Shown in pieces: positions 17,427 through 26,507 of a stretch of DNA of 33,955 nucleotides. The notes below the pieces were generated by a model. That model ran no database searches, was not told where the DNA came from, and was given only the letters and a program-made list of their open reading frames with translations. A program made the translations under genes and the position numbers. The stretch spans positions 1 through 33,955 of the forward strand of contig CALFWL010000139.1 of the NCBI GenBank assembly GCA_937928215.1, given 5' to 3'. Each line of letters starts with the position of its first letter. Within the stretch, counting starts at the first letter, position 1. Source of the DNA: an uncultured Pirellulaceae bacterium (GTDB taxonomy: Bacteria; Planctomycetota; Planctomycetia; Pirellulales; Pirellulaceae).

Positions 17427-17525
17427 TCGGGAGCTAAACGTTTTCAGAGCACAGGGACAGTTTGCAGGGATCGCCGGCAGATCTTCCTCGCACAAAAATT
17501 GTGCCCTGCCGAATGTCCATTGTCA

Positions 17526-17972
17526 TCATTTTCGTTTCCTGATCGTTAGCGAGTTCCCGGTAGCATTGTATTGCATCTCATCTGCAAAATTATCGATTAA
17601 CGCGAGTCCACGCCCTGAACAACGTTCTAGATTTTCTTCATCGGTTGGATCGGGCACTTTTTCGGGGTCAAACCCGTCACCTTCGTCCGTCACCGTGCCA
17701 ATGAAGTCGTCGCCGTTAACGCTCATTTGAACCAGCACCATTTTATCCGTCGAACATCGGTTGCCGTGTCGGATCGCGTTGATAATCGCCTCTTCCATGG
17801 CCATACGGATGCCAAAAATTTCGCGTTCGGCCCACCCGAAATCTTCGAGGGCATCGACAAGCGATTGCATCAGTTTTGCACAAATGTCAGGATTGCTGGG
17901 GATGTTTCGCTCCAGCATCCATGTCCGTGGCGGGTTAGTCATCAGTGGATTCGTGGCAATGGTGGCGAACAA
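17526..17972 (-). CDS. RsbW-type anti-sigma factor (serine kinase, HATPase fold)
   Basis: 148-residue GHKL-ATPase switch kinase. The N box is MEEAIINAIRHGN, the G1 box DEGDGFDP and the G2 box SGRGLALIDNFAD, all intact, so ATP binding is expected. Such proteins hold a sigma factor or other partner inactive and phosphorylate a STAS antagonist. The start is TTG at 17972, which lies 8 nt after the STAS stop with AGTAGGTG as a possible ribosome site; ATG at 17942 is an alternative giving 138 residues. The immediately upstream STAS gene is its likely antagonist. No sigma factor or PP2C phosphatase is encoded nearby. Confidence 0.9.
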   Translation of the reverse strand: MFATIATNPLMTNPPRTWMLERNIPSNPDICAKLMQSLVDALEDFGWAEREIFGIRMAMEEAIINAIRHGNRCSTDKMVLVQMSVNGDDFIGTVTDEGDGFDPEKVPDPTDEENLERCSGRGLALIDNFADEMQYNATGNSLTIRKRK

Positions 17973-17980
17973 ATCGACAC

Positions 17981-18337
17981 CTACTGAAGTGTCTTGATCG
18001 CAGTGGTCTGTTCGTCTTCGATGCGAAACACAGAATCAAGTTTCGTCAGGCTGAAGACATCGCGGACTTCCGGACGTAGATTGCTTAGCCGAAGCTGACC
18101 GCCTTGGGAGCGAATTCGTTTTTCGGCCACAAGCAGTTTGCTGACTGCCGCACTGGAAAAAAAGCTGACATTTTCAAAGTTGATCACGACACGGTCGTTA
18201 TCATCCCCGGAAATAGCATCCATCAACTCGCTTCCAAGTTGCTCAATTCGAGCCGCATCCATCATTCGCTCGTCAACAAATTTGACGACGGACACATCTT
18301 CCACGGTATCCGTCTCAATGCATTCGTACTGATCCAT
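17981..18337 (-). CDS. STAS-domain anti-anti-sigma factor
   Basis: 118 residues from the ATG at 18337, preceded by AAGGAA at a good distance; the frame extends 8 codons upstream. The fold follows SpoIIAA/RsbV: an N-terminal strand pair (VSVVKFVDERMMD), then VVINFENVSFFSSAAVSKLL, where the Ser-Ser pair aligns with the phosphorylated serine of DSSGL, then GGQLRLSNLRPEVRDVFSLTKLDSVF. When dephosphorylated it should bind the adjacent RsbW-like kinase and free its target. It heads the operon, with the tandem repeats and a long gap upstream. Confidence 0.92.
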   Translation of the reverse strand: MDQYECIETDTVEDVSVVKFVDERMMDAARIEQLGSELMDAISGDDNDRVVINFENVSFFSSAAVSKLLVAEKRIRSQGGQLRLSNLRPEVRDVFSLTKLDSVFRIEDEQTTAIKTLQ

Positions 18338-18361
18338 GATCAAGTTCCTTGAGGTAAACAT

Positions 18362-18630
18362 CTCGCCGCCTTGCGTTTCATTTTAGCACGAACGAACAGC
18401 CAGAGTAGCCGTGGCAGCTTTGGGTGAAGAAAGCTCCCTTGGCTCGAATTTTTCACGATGGCCACGTCGTACATTGGAGAACAAGAGGACAATTGTCCGA
18501 ATTGCTTGCCCAGCGAAGATCGAGGATGTTCGATAAGGATCGAGACAGTTTCATTGCCGTTTCCATCCGGCTGAGAAGCTCAAATCGAAAAAGGCTCCGG
18601 TTCAGCCGTTGTAGACGCGTTGTCATCAAG
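18362..18630. other. Gene-free spacer before the tandem repeats
   Basis: This interval upstream of the STAS gene shows no supportable gene. Open frames across it (18424-18990 on +, 18453-18941 on -) owe their length and repetitive peptides to the 96-bp repeats next to it. It should contain the promoter of the STAS-RsbW-DUF58 series. Confidence 0.5.
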
Positions 18631-18918
18631 GAGGGGAAGGCTCCGTCCGACCCGATACCCAAGCTTAAACACTCCAATCCCAATGAGTGCGGGCAGAGCC
18701 TTACGCTCCCGATCGATGTTTCCAGGGAGGGGAAGGCTCCGTCCGACCTGATACCCAAGCTCAAACGCTCCAATCCCAACGAGTGCGGGCGGAGCCTTAC
18801 ACTCCCGATCGATGTTTCCAAGGAGGGGAAGGCTCCGTCCGACCTGATACCCAAGCTTAAACGCTCCAATCCCAATGAGTGCGGGCAGAGCCTTACGCTC
18901 CCGATCGATGTTTCCGGG
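18631..18918 (+). repeat. 96-bp repeat family, locus B (three tandem units)
   Basis: GAGGGGAAGGCTCCGTCCGA starts at 18631, 18727 and 18823, an exact 96-bp period. Each unit ends with GTGCGGGC(A/G)GAGCCTTACRCTCCCGATCG-type sequence, so AAGGCTCCG at the left and CGGAGCCTT at the right make inverted ends. The units differ at only a few positions. A shortened fourth copy follows at about 18919-18942. The family matches locus A at 13775-13935 in opposite orientation. It lies between two genes on the minus strand. Confidence 0.92.
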
Positions 18919-18996
18919 AAGCCCGACCCGATACACTCCAACTGGCTTGGGCAGCACCGCGTCCGAGATCTTACACGCGGAATTCGCTGAACAAAG

Positions 18997-21900
18997 TCAC
19001 TGCTGAGGATTTACGCCCGGATCTTCCGTTTCGATTTCTCGTTCCGAACGTTGGATTTTATTCAGCAATTGTTTGTAGTTCGCCTCGGTTAGTTTCGCCG
19101 CCTTCTTCAAATCATCCGCTTCGGCAAACACTTCGGAAAGCTTCAGAATGGGCTCCATCCACGTTTGCAGCACGCGAAACTGGTTGCGAATAATGTCCAG
19201 AAAGATGTTGGGCACTTTGTTGATGACTTCGATCTGCTGCTTTTCGATTGGACTCGTCGTTGCAGCCTGAGTCCGGCCAACGTTCGCCGCAAGCCCTTCT
19301 CCGAACACGTTCTTCATATCACCAAGCGTTGCGTTCAAGCTGGCAAGCTCCGCAACGGCATGAGACACCTCCTTGATGGTCGTATTCTGGAACGTGCGGT
19401 CGGATTCTTCTTTTGAGTCCGCCAAACGGTTGACTCCGGCGTCGAGCGTCCGTTTGATATCACCCAAACCGGAAGTAAAAGTGCTCATCTGAGCGATGAT
19501 CTGGCCCAGTTGATTGTCTCCATCGACGCTGCCCAACAACAGGTTCCGCTCAAACGTGGACTTGATGCTGTGCCAACGTTCAAGCTCTTCATCGACCAGC
19601 GATCCCATCAGTTCCTTCAATTTCAGCAGGTTCGCTTCTGCTCCACTGGTCAAAGTCTGAGCCTGATTCTGATAGTGTGAATCAATGATCGTTCGCAGTT
19701 CGTCGTCGTTCACAATCGGCGCAATTTGTTCGGCGATCTTGTTCATGTCACGATACGAGCCCTGTAGTTTGAACGCCGGTTCGGTGCGATATTCGTCCGC
19801 CTGAGCCGCCGAGTCGATGTATTCGCGGTTAACATTCAACACAACATCACGTGCGACGATCAGCTTTTTCATTACCGAGACAAGCTCATTGATTTCTTCA
19901 ATCGAGTAGTTTCCCTCCAACGAGACACCGCCTGGATTATCCGACTGAGCCATCTTGATGACGCTATAAACATCATTCTGCGATCGACTGGCGAGTCGGC
20001 TCAGCGTCGAGTTGGACGTCAAGCAGTTTTCCAGATAGCTCAACTCAAACGAATCAGCACTGTCACCAATCACGTCACCAAGGTTGTACGTGTCGGCCCG
20101 AGAAGCAAGCATGTCAGGAATCTGGAACTTCTCGCCACTTTCTGTGTATGGGTTACCGGCCATCACCACGGCAACCTTGCGGCCTCGCAAATCATACGTT
20201 CTCGTGCGTCCGCCAAAGACACCCTCGATCCGCCGAGTCGCATCGCACAACGAAATGAACTTCTGTAGAAACTCGGGGTTGCAATGCTGGATGTCGTCAA
20301 CGTAAATCATCACGTTGTCGCCCATCTCCAACGCGAGATTCAGTTTCTGGATTTCCTCGCTGCTACTGGCGTTGGGCGCCTCGGCAGGATCTAGCGATGT
20401 CACTTGATGGCCAATGGCGGGTCCATTGATCTTCATGAACGTGATGCCAAGTCGGTTTGCAACGTACTCCATCAACGTCGTTTTTCCGTAACCCGGCGGT
20501 GAAATCAGCAGCAACATCCCCATCAGGTCGGTGCGTTTATTTTCACCCACGACGCCAATCTGCTTGGCGAGGTTGGCTCCAACCATCGGCAGGTAGGTGT
20601 CGTTGATCAATTGGTTGCGAACGAACGAAGTCAACACACGCGGCTTGAATTCGTCAAGCCGTAAAGAATCACGACGACGATCAAGCACGTCCTTTTTTGC
20701 ATGGACGTAAGCTTCATACCGTGGCACCGTCGTGTTGCGATAGTGCTCAAGCCGCGTCATGAACTCGTTGAAGTCGAGCGTGTACTGTTGGTCATCCACT
20801 CGCGGGTGATCGCCCAACAAGCCGGCAACGACACAGACGGAATCAATATCGATCACGTCGCCATCGCTTGGCAACGCCCCAACCAAAATCGCGGCGGCCT
20901 CTTCGACGTAACGCCGGTCCGCGTGGTCACGCTCTTGATCGACAAACGCTCGCACCCATTGGCAAGCCACTTCGAATCGATCCACCGGTGCCGTTTCTTG
21001 TCGCGAGGTCATCAACTGGAACTGATCATGAACTCGTTTTAATTCAAGATGACGGGTGAACGCGGAAACAATTTCCGTCGCTCCAGCAGATCGAACGAAC
21101 GGCCCTCTCGACCCGATTTGCTCGAACAGGTACTCCGCGACCGCATGCGGATTCGGACAGCTCTCACATTTGAGCGACACATCAGCAGCCAGCCGATCAA
21201 TGTACTGCTGGCGATCGTTCAGCGGCCCGAACAACTCGGCGGCAGCCCCCAAGCTTTGCAATTTTGCTTCCCATGAGTCGCGATCGTCGTGACTGGCAAA
21301 CGATTGCCAGTAGACGGCAGCCAACGATCGTGTTGCCGGTGAAAATCTCAACAGACCAAGCTGACCATCCAGTCGCAGTAAATTCTCTAAAATCAACGCC
21401 GCATCGTGATCGTGGACTCCCTTGATGTAGCCTTCTGTGTAACGAGCCGCCATGAATTTCTGAACTTCCGACAGCAAATCCTGACCGCTCTTTTGCGAAA
21501 GCTTATTCTCTGCCCCATTTGTGTTTCGCGATTCCAACAGCATCAGACAAGCCAGATACTCGGCGCGATAAACGTCTTCATTCTCGGAAACGAGGTGCTG
21601 GTCCCAAAGCTCGCGTGTCGAATTCAGTGTTTCATCAACGACGCGTTCGAAAAAATTCGTCCCCGAAAGATGAAAATACATCTGGCCGTCTTTGACGACG
21701 TTGGTCAGTTCGAGCGGCTGAGTATTCACGCTGAACTTGTGCGAGCCAAACTGGATAACGTCCTGTCCGTCGACGTACAGTTCGTTCCGATCTTTCAGCT
21801 GTCGAACCGTATCTTCGTGGATCGTCTTCAAGCGACTCTGAACATCGTCGACCTTGACCGATTCATCCAACTCGGCCAGTGAAGTGATGATGTCTCGCAC

Positions 21901-24300
21901 CTTGTCGATCATCAGGTCGGATGCGAAGTAGCTGTTGATCTGATCGATCGACTCAAAACCGGAAACTCGCGAACGAATGCCTCCCAGAATCCGTTCCGCT
22001 GCACTCATCAACGCCGTCGCGCGACGATTTCTTGCTTCGCCCAACTGAAGTTTCTTCGCATCAAACGCGCCATAGATCTCTTCGCGCTTCTCAGCCAACT
22101 GGATGATAAACTCGTCGAACTCTGCGAACTTACCTTCCAGTTCTTCGACTTGGACCATCATGCGAGTCAAATAGTCGTCGCACTTGACGGGCGAATCGCA
22201 CACGTCCAGATAATTCACGACGGCCTGGCTGATCAGTTTCAGCTGGCTATTGAATTCAGCCTTGCCCTCGACCGACATCAACGCTTGGTTTTGTTTTTTC
22301 AGTGCGGCTCGCGTCTGATTCAGGTCCGCGTAGATGGTTGAAATGTTGTCGATGATTCGAGTCCGCTGAGTCGCGTCGTCGATCTTCAAGTTGCTGACAA
22401 TTTCGATCAACATTTCCAATTGCGAAGCGCCTTCGACCAACTCTTCATCCAACGCCTTCGCCTCGACCGCTGTGGCCAACGAGTCAATCTGTTCTCGTTG
22501 GTCATGGACTCGATCCACATACGGTTCCAACGCCGATTCGGTCAGCAAAAAGTCGACGCAACGCTGCGAAAGCTTGTCCGAAGCCTCGGCAACTTGCGAC
22601 TCCAACTGCTCCACCGCGTCCGTGTCGACGTACTTCAACTCCTTAAGCGAGATCACTTGACCGCGAACGGTTCGAAGCGAAGAAAGAGCCACCACAAAGT
22701 CATCGATGTTGTCGTAACGTTTTGAATTCGCGGATCGAAGCGACTCGCGTGTCGCCGCGGCAGCGGTGTCAAACTGTTGCCGGGTGTTCTGGCGGACTCG
22801 CACCACTTTGTCGAACTCATCGATCGCCGCGGTAGCAGCCTCACGAATCGATGTCAGCGGCACAGCTAACTCAGACGCTCGTTCGTCCGTCAACCAGAAA
22901 AACGAATCCAGCATGTCGGTTGAGCGTTTGACGAGGTCGACGTACAGGTTCGCGTACGAATCGTCTTGGTCAATCAGATTCAGAATCTCATGCGATTCCG
23001 CCATCGCTCGGACAACTTCTCGATTGCCGATCTTGTACAGAAATGAATCGGTTTGCTGACCCGAGCTGACATCTTCGCCAACGTAAGGCGTCTGCCAGAT
23101 TTGGATCGCGTGGTGTTTGGCGGGCTCCAGATCGGACTTGTAGTAGATCAAATGCCCGTTTTCAAAAATCGAGAAGCCGTTGCAAACGATGGGCGTCGCG
23201 ACTTCTTGCCCAATCATGTTGTACGACAACAGAACGTGATGCCCCGAGTCGCGATTGTAGAACACGTACAGATAGTCTTCGCCATTAACGGAAGCGATCC
23301 GACGTTCGAACAACAAATCAGTCAGATTGTTATCGAAGGTTTTGTATTGCCCCGTTTGCAGGTAGTACCCGTTGCTGAAAATCAGACCGTGATCCTCAGG
23401 CAACAGCACGCAGGCATGAGCGATTGAATCGATCCGAGTGACGGTTCGTGTTTTCTCGTTGAAGACAAGATAGCGGAAGTCGTCCTCTTTGAAGGGCTTG
23501 ATCTTTAGCAGAATCAGATTGCCCACGATCGAGTAAAAAATATCCGCATCGTCGAGCGTTTGATCGGGCTCGTCGACATGTTCGGCATAGATGCCGCTGC
23601 CGTCGTCGGTGTTGTCCTCGACTTTGATGGTCAGATCGCCGCCAACCGTTTCGACAAATACTCGATCATGGATCGAGATATGTGGATGTTGCCCGGCGCG
23701 ATGCTGCTCACGCGTCGTCGCTACCCACTTGAAATCGTGCTGGTCTGGAAAAACAACTTCGTGATCGCTGCGGTTGTCAATGTATTTTAACGAATCGCCG
23801 TCGATCAGAAACTTGAACGACTTCGTATCGGTCGCCGCCTTGCCGATGCGGAACACCAGGTACAGATGCGGCCCGATCACGTGAAATTTTGCGAATTGAG
23901 TATCCTTGTAGTATTTGTACAAGGAATAAAACTCGTCCTCAAACGCACCGACTTGCAACAAGTCGAGTGGTTTGGCGTGCATCGAACCATCGCTAAACTC
24001 GAACACGCTGAAGACATCCGCCAGCTCGGTCCGAGTCTTCAGCCCCATATGCACGTTGTAGCCAAAGATAAACTGGTCACCGATCGGAACGATATCGCGA
24101 GGAGTGCAATTGTTCTCGGTGGTGATTCGTTGATTGGAGATCAACTCAGTTGCAATCGACCCGAACACGTCGCGCCGCTGTTCGTTCAACTGCCCCAAGC
24201 GAGTTCGAAGATCGTCCGCATGAGAACGCAGGCGATTGAGAATGATCTCGTACGTCCCCCGTTCAAGCGTGGGTTCTGAATTTGTTTCGGGTTCAGACAT
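18997..24300 (-). CDS. Giant coiled-coil AAA ATPase ('DNA repair ATPase' family) of the flotillin locus
   Basis: 1767 residues. Residues 1 to about 430 are beta-rich with repeated F/Y-hydrophobic strands (FIFGYNVHMGL, HLYLVFRIG, GNLILLKIKPF), resembling a propeller-like sensor. Residues about 440-850 are mostly helical coiled coil. Around 1270 lies Walker A, SPPGYGKTTLM; near 1333 Walker B, MIYVDDIQHC (Asp in place of the usual catalytic Glu); near 1380 a sensor-1-like VVMAGNPYTESG; then PDMLASRADTY. This resembles MoxR/dynein-type AAA modules. The C-terminal 250 residues are again coiled coil. It lies 182 bp downstream of the flotillin gene on the same strand. RefSeq labels such proteins 'DNA repair ATPase', but nothing seen here proves a repair role; acting on membrane-microdomain complexes fits the context better. 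Confidence 0.85.
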   Translation of the reverse strand: MSEPETNSEPTLERGTYEIILNRLRSHADDLRTRLGQLNEQRRDVFGSIATELISNQRITTENNCTPRDIVPIGDQFIFGYNVHMGLKTRTELADVFSVFEFSDGSMHAKPLDLLQVGAFEDEFYSLYKYYKDTQFAKFHVIGPHLYLVFRIGKAATDTKSFKFLIDGDSLKYIDNRSDHEVVFPDQHDFKWVATTREQHRAGQHPHISIHDRVFVETVGGDLTIKVEDNTDDGSGIYAEHVDEPDQTLDDADIFYSIVGNLILLKIKPFKEDDFRYLVFNEKTRTVTRIDSIAHACVLLPEDHGLIFSNGYYLQTGQYKTFDNNLTDLLFERRIASVNGEDYLYVFYNRDSGHHVLLSYNMIGQEVATPIVCNGFSIFENGHLIYYKSDLEPAKHHAIQIWQTPYVGEDVSSGQQTDSFLYKIGNREVVRAMAESHEILNLIDQDDSYANLYVDLVKRSTDMLDSFFWLTDERASELAVPLTSIREAATAAIDEFDKVVRVRQNTRQQFDTAAAATRESLRSANSKRYDNIDDFVVALSSLRTVRGQVISLKELKYVDTDAVEQLESQVAEASDKLSQRCVDFLLTESALEPYVDRVHDQREQIDSLATAVEAKALDEELVEGASQLEMLIEIVSNLKIDDATQRTRIIDNISTIYADLNQTRAALKKQNQALMSVEGKAEFNSQLKLISQAVVNYLDVCDSPVKCDDYLTRMMVQVEELEGKFAEFDEFIIQLAEKREEIYGAFDAKKLQLGEARNRRATALMSAAERILGGIRSRVSGFESIDQINSYFASDLMIDKVRDIITSLAELDESVKVDDVQSRLKTIHEDTVRQLKDRNELYVDGQDVIQFGSHKFSVNTQPLELTNVVKDGQMYFHLSGTNFFERVVDETLNSTRELWDQHLVSENEDVYRAEYLACLMLLESRNTNGAENKLSQKSGQDLLSEVQKFMAARYTEGYIKGVHDHDAALILENLLRLDGQLGLLRFSPATRSLAAVYWQSFASHDDRDSWEAKLQSLGAAAELFGPLNDRQQYIDRLAADVSLKCESCPNPHAVAEYLFEQIGSRGPFVRSAGATEIVSAFTRHLELKRVHDQFQLMTSRQETAPVDRFEVACQWVRAFVDQERDHADRRYVEEAAAILVGALPSDGDVIDIDSVCVVAGLLGDHPRVDDQQYTLDFNEFMTRLEHYRNTTVPRYEAYVHAKKDVLDRRRDSLRLDEFKPRVLTSFVRNQLINDTYLPMVGANLAKQIGVVGENKRTDLMGMLLLISPPGYGKTTLMEYVANRLGITFMKINGPAIGHQVTSLDPAEAPNASSSEEIQKLNLALEMGDNVMIYVDDIQHCNPEFLQKFISLCDATRRIEGVFGGRTRTYDLRGRKVAVVMAGNPYTESGEKFQIPDMLASRADTYNLGDVIGDSADSFELSYLENCLTSNSTLSRLASRSQNDVYSVIKMAQSDNPGGVSLEGNYSIEEINELVSVMKKLIVARDVVLNVNREYIDSAAQADEYRTEPAFKLQGSYRDMNKIAEQIAPIVNDDELRTIIDSHYQNQAQTLTSGAEANLLKLKELMGSLVDEELERWHSIKSTFERNLLLGSVDGDNQLGQIIAQMSTFTSGLGDIKRTLDAGVNRLADSKEESDRTFQNTTIKEVSHAVAELASLNATLGDMKNVFGEGLAANVGRTQAATTSPIEKQQIEVINKVPNIFLDIIRNQFRVLQTWMEPILKLSEVFAEADDLKKAAKLTEANYKQLLNKIQRSEREIETEDPGVNPQQ

Positions 24301-24482
24301 GAATCGAGTTTGCCGCGTAATTAAGATGAAAACCGGCGATCAGTTTTTCGTTTTTGGGAAAACAGTGTGCAGAAAAGCGTGTTCAGTGTGCGGTGCATCG
24401 CGAACCAGCAAGGTCTGTTGAACACGGCACCTGCCTTCCTAACACACTGCCATCCGATGCCTGAACACTTGCAGGAAACCGG

Positions 24483-26507
24483 CTATGATTTCGCGATCGC
24501 GCTCACGACCGTTCCGGCATTCTCAGTTGCCATCCCTGATCGCGTCGCCATCGACATCATCGATTGCAATTTTTTCAACTGACTTTCGTCGCTGGTCAAA
24601 CCCATCATCTGGCCGATCAAGGCAGCCACCGAAAGGTTCTTCAAGTCTTCGGACGACACACCAAACGTGTCGATCAAGTTTCCAATCTCGTCACGAAACT
24701 GCTGTGGATCGCCTGTAAAAAACGTGTCCTTCACATCGGAAAGCACGGCGCTCCCTTCGACCAGACGGTCGACCTGCTTGCCGGCCGTGATACTGCCAAC
24801 AATATTCTCGAAGAACTTGTTGTCGCCGCCCACAATCTCAACCTTGGCTGTCTTGAGTGACTCAGCCACCATCTCGGCTTGAGATTTGGCAATGTTTTGC
24901 TGAGCGGCAATCGCATGCAGTTCAATTTCTTTCTGCTTGTTCAGTCGCAGCTTGAACTCTTCATGTTCGCGCCCGACTCCGTCGAACAGTTTCATCGCTT
25001 CGGCTTTCTGAGTGATCCCTTTCGCGTCCGCATCGAATTTCAATTCAAGCACTTTCGCTTCTGCGGCACCTTCTTTTTCCAACGCCTCTGCTTTGGAAAG
25101 CGTCACTTGAGCTTCCGCCAATCCGAGTGCGGCGGCTTCAGCCTGAGTCGCCTCGGCCAGCATCTTTTTGGCTGACGTCTGCTTCTCGGCGGCTTCCAAT
25201 TCCGCGTTGGCCGTTACAACAATGCGTTCTGCATCAAGCAACGCAGCGCCTTTTTCGGCCTCGGCCTCTTTCACCTCTTTCACCAACGCACGCTGAGCCT
25301 GTTCTTCGGCTTCGCGAATGGCGACTTGCTTCTTACGGTCGGCGGCTGCAAACTCTCGGGTGTCCTTGATCTTCTCCTCTTCTTCAACGACGGTTCGTTC
25401 GACGGCGACCCGTTCCTTGATGACATCCTGAATATTCTTCTTTTCGACTTCGACCGCTTTTTCTTTGTCGATCTGAGCCAACGTCACGACGCGTTCACGC
25501 TCGGTGGCTTCAATGCCTTGATCCTTGGCGACACGCTCGGTTTCGACCGCGTCGGTTCGCTCTTTGCTTTTCGCTGCAACGATAATCGATCGCAGTTTGT
25601 TCTCTTCGGCTACTTGCAGCTCTTCCTCGGTTTGAATCCGAGCAGACTCGTGTCGCTTTCGCTCCTGCTCCTGAACAACCTTTGCTTCCGCTTCTTCTCG
25701 AGCTGTAATTTCCGCGATTTCACGAAGCTGTTTTTGCTCGGCCTCGGCCTGTTGACGCTCCAACGCGAGGATGGCTTCGCGAGCCTCCACGTCCTGCTTC
25801 TTGATCGTCTTCTCTTTTTCACGAGTGATATAATTCGCTCGCGTGACTTCTTCCGCGGTCAAGTCGGTGATCTTTTTGATACCTTCGGCGTCGAGAACGT
25901 TGTTCGGATTCAGTTTCTCAAGATCCGTCTGCTCCAGGTAGTCGATCGCCGCGTCATCCAGCACGTAACCGTTCAAATCCGTGCCGATAATGCGCAGAAT
26001 CTGCTCACGGAATTGTTCGCGAGAGTTGTACAGCTCAACAAAGTCGAACTGCTTACCGACCGTTTTCAACGCTTCTGAGAATTTCGGTTCAAACACGGTC
26101 CGCAAAGCGATCTCGTCGGAAGCACGAGCACATCCGAGAAACTGAGCGACGCGTTTGACATCGTCGACTTCTTTGTTGACTCGCACGAAGAACGCAACTT
26201 TGATATCAGCGCGAATGTTGTCCTTACAGATCAAGCCATCTTCGCCGCTGCGATCGATTTCGATTCGCTTGACCGAGATATCCATCATCTCCACGATGTG
26301 CAGGATGGGGATAATGATGGCCGAATCGAAACTGACCTTCGTGCCACCGTGACCGTTCTTGATCAGAGCCGACCCTTGAGGCACTTTGCGCAAGCACTTG
26401 ATGACCAACGCGAGGATGCCGGCGACAATAATCGCGCCGATCACAAGAATTGTGGCAATAAACCAGTAACCGAATCCGTTAGCTGCCAATAATGTGAAGC
26501 TATTCAT
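24483..26507 (-). CDS. Flotillin-like SPFH protein (YqiK family)
   Basis: Membrane-anchored scaffold of bacterial lipid microdomains, 674 residues from the ATG at 26507 (a GTG at 26516 is an alternative). One N-terminal membrane helix (about 10-35, GFGYWFIATILVIGAIIVAGILALVI) precedes the SPFH/Band-7 domain, with ALIKNGHGGTKVSFDSAIIIPILH and ADIKVAFFVRVNKEVDDVKRVAQFLG. From about 220 to 560 it is a long Glu/Ala/Lys-rich coiled coil, the usual flotillin domain. The C-terminus (about 570-674) is a helical tail. Its start overlaps the end of the YqiJ-like gene by 8 nt, implying translational coupling. YqiJ and YqiK are paired in enterobacteria in the same order. Confidence 0.94.
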   Translation of the reverse strand: MNSFTLLAANGFGYWFIATILVIGAIIVAGILALVIKCLRKVPQGSALIKNGHGGTKVSFDSAIIIPILHIVEMMDISVKRIEIDRSGEDGLICKDNIRADIKVAFFVRVNKEVDDVKRVAQFLGCARASDEIALRTVFEPKFSEALKTVGKQFDFVELYNSREQFREQILRIIGTDLNGYVLDDAAIDYLEQTDLEKLNPNNVLDAEGIKKITDLTAEEVTRANYITREKEKTIKKQDVEAREAILALERQQAEAEQKQLREIAEITAREEAEAKVVQEQERKRHESARIQTEEELQVAEENKLRSIIVAAKSKERTDAVETERVAKDQGIEATERERVVTLAQIDKEKAVEVEKKNIQDVIKERVAVERTVVEEEEKIKDTREFAAADRKKQVAIREAEEQAQRALVKEVKEAEAEKGAALLDAERIVVTANAELEAAEKQTSAKKMLAEATQAEAAALGLAEAQVTLSKAEALEKEGAAEAKVLELKFDADAKGITQKAEAMKLFDGVGREHEEFKLRLNKQKEIELHAIAAQQNIAKSQAEMVAESLKTAKVEIVGGDNKFFENIVGSITAGKQVDRLVEGSAVLSDVKDTFFTGDPQQFRDEIGNLIDTFGVSSEDLKNLSVAALIGQMMGLTSDESQLKKLQSMMSMATRSGMATENAGTVVSAIAKS

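Noticed and set aside
16632-17549. 305-aa plus-strand ORF
   Set aside because: Antisense to the clearly conserved DUF58 gene.
18453-18941. 162-aa minus-strand ORF and overlapping plus-strand 188-aa ORF with repeated peptides
   Set aside because: Their length and internal repetition come from the 96-bp tandem repeats, whose period is a multiple of three so frames stay open. No domain and no ribosome site support them.
25326-26078. 250-aa plus-strand ORF rich in Leu, Phe and Arg
   Set aside because: It is the antisense shadow of the Glu/Lys/Ala-rich flotillin coiled coil, which yields Phe/Leu-rich translation on the other strand.
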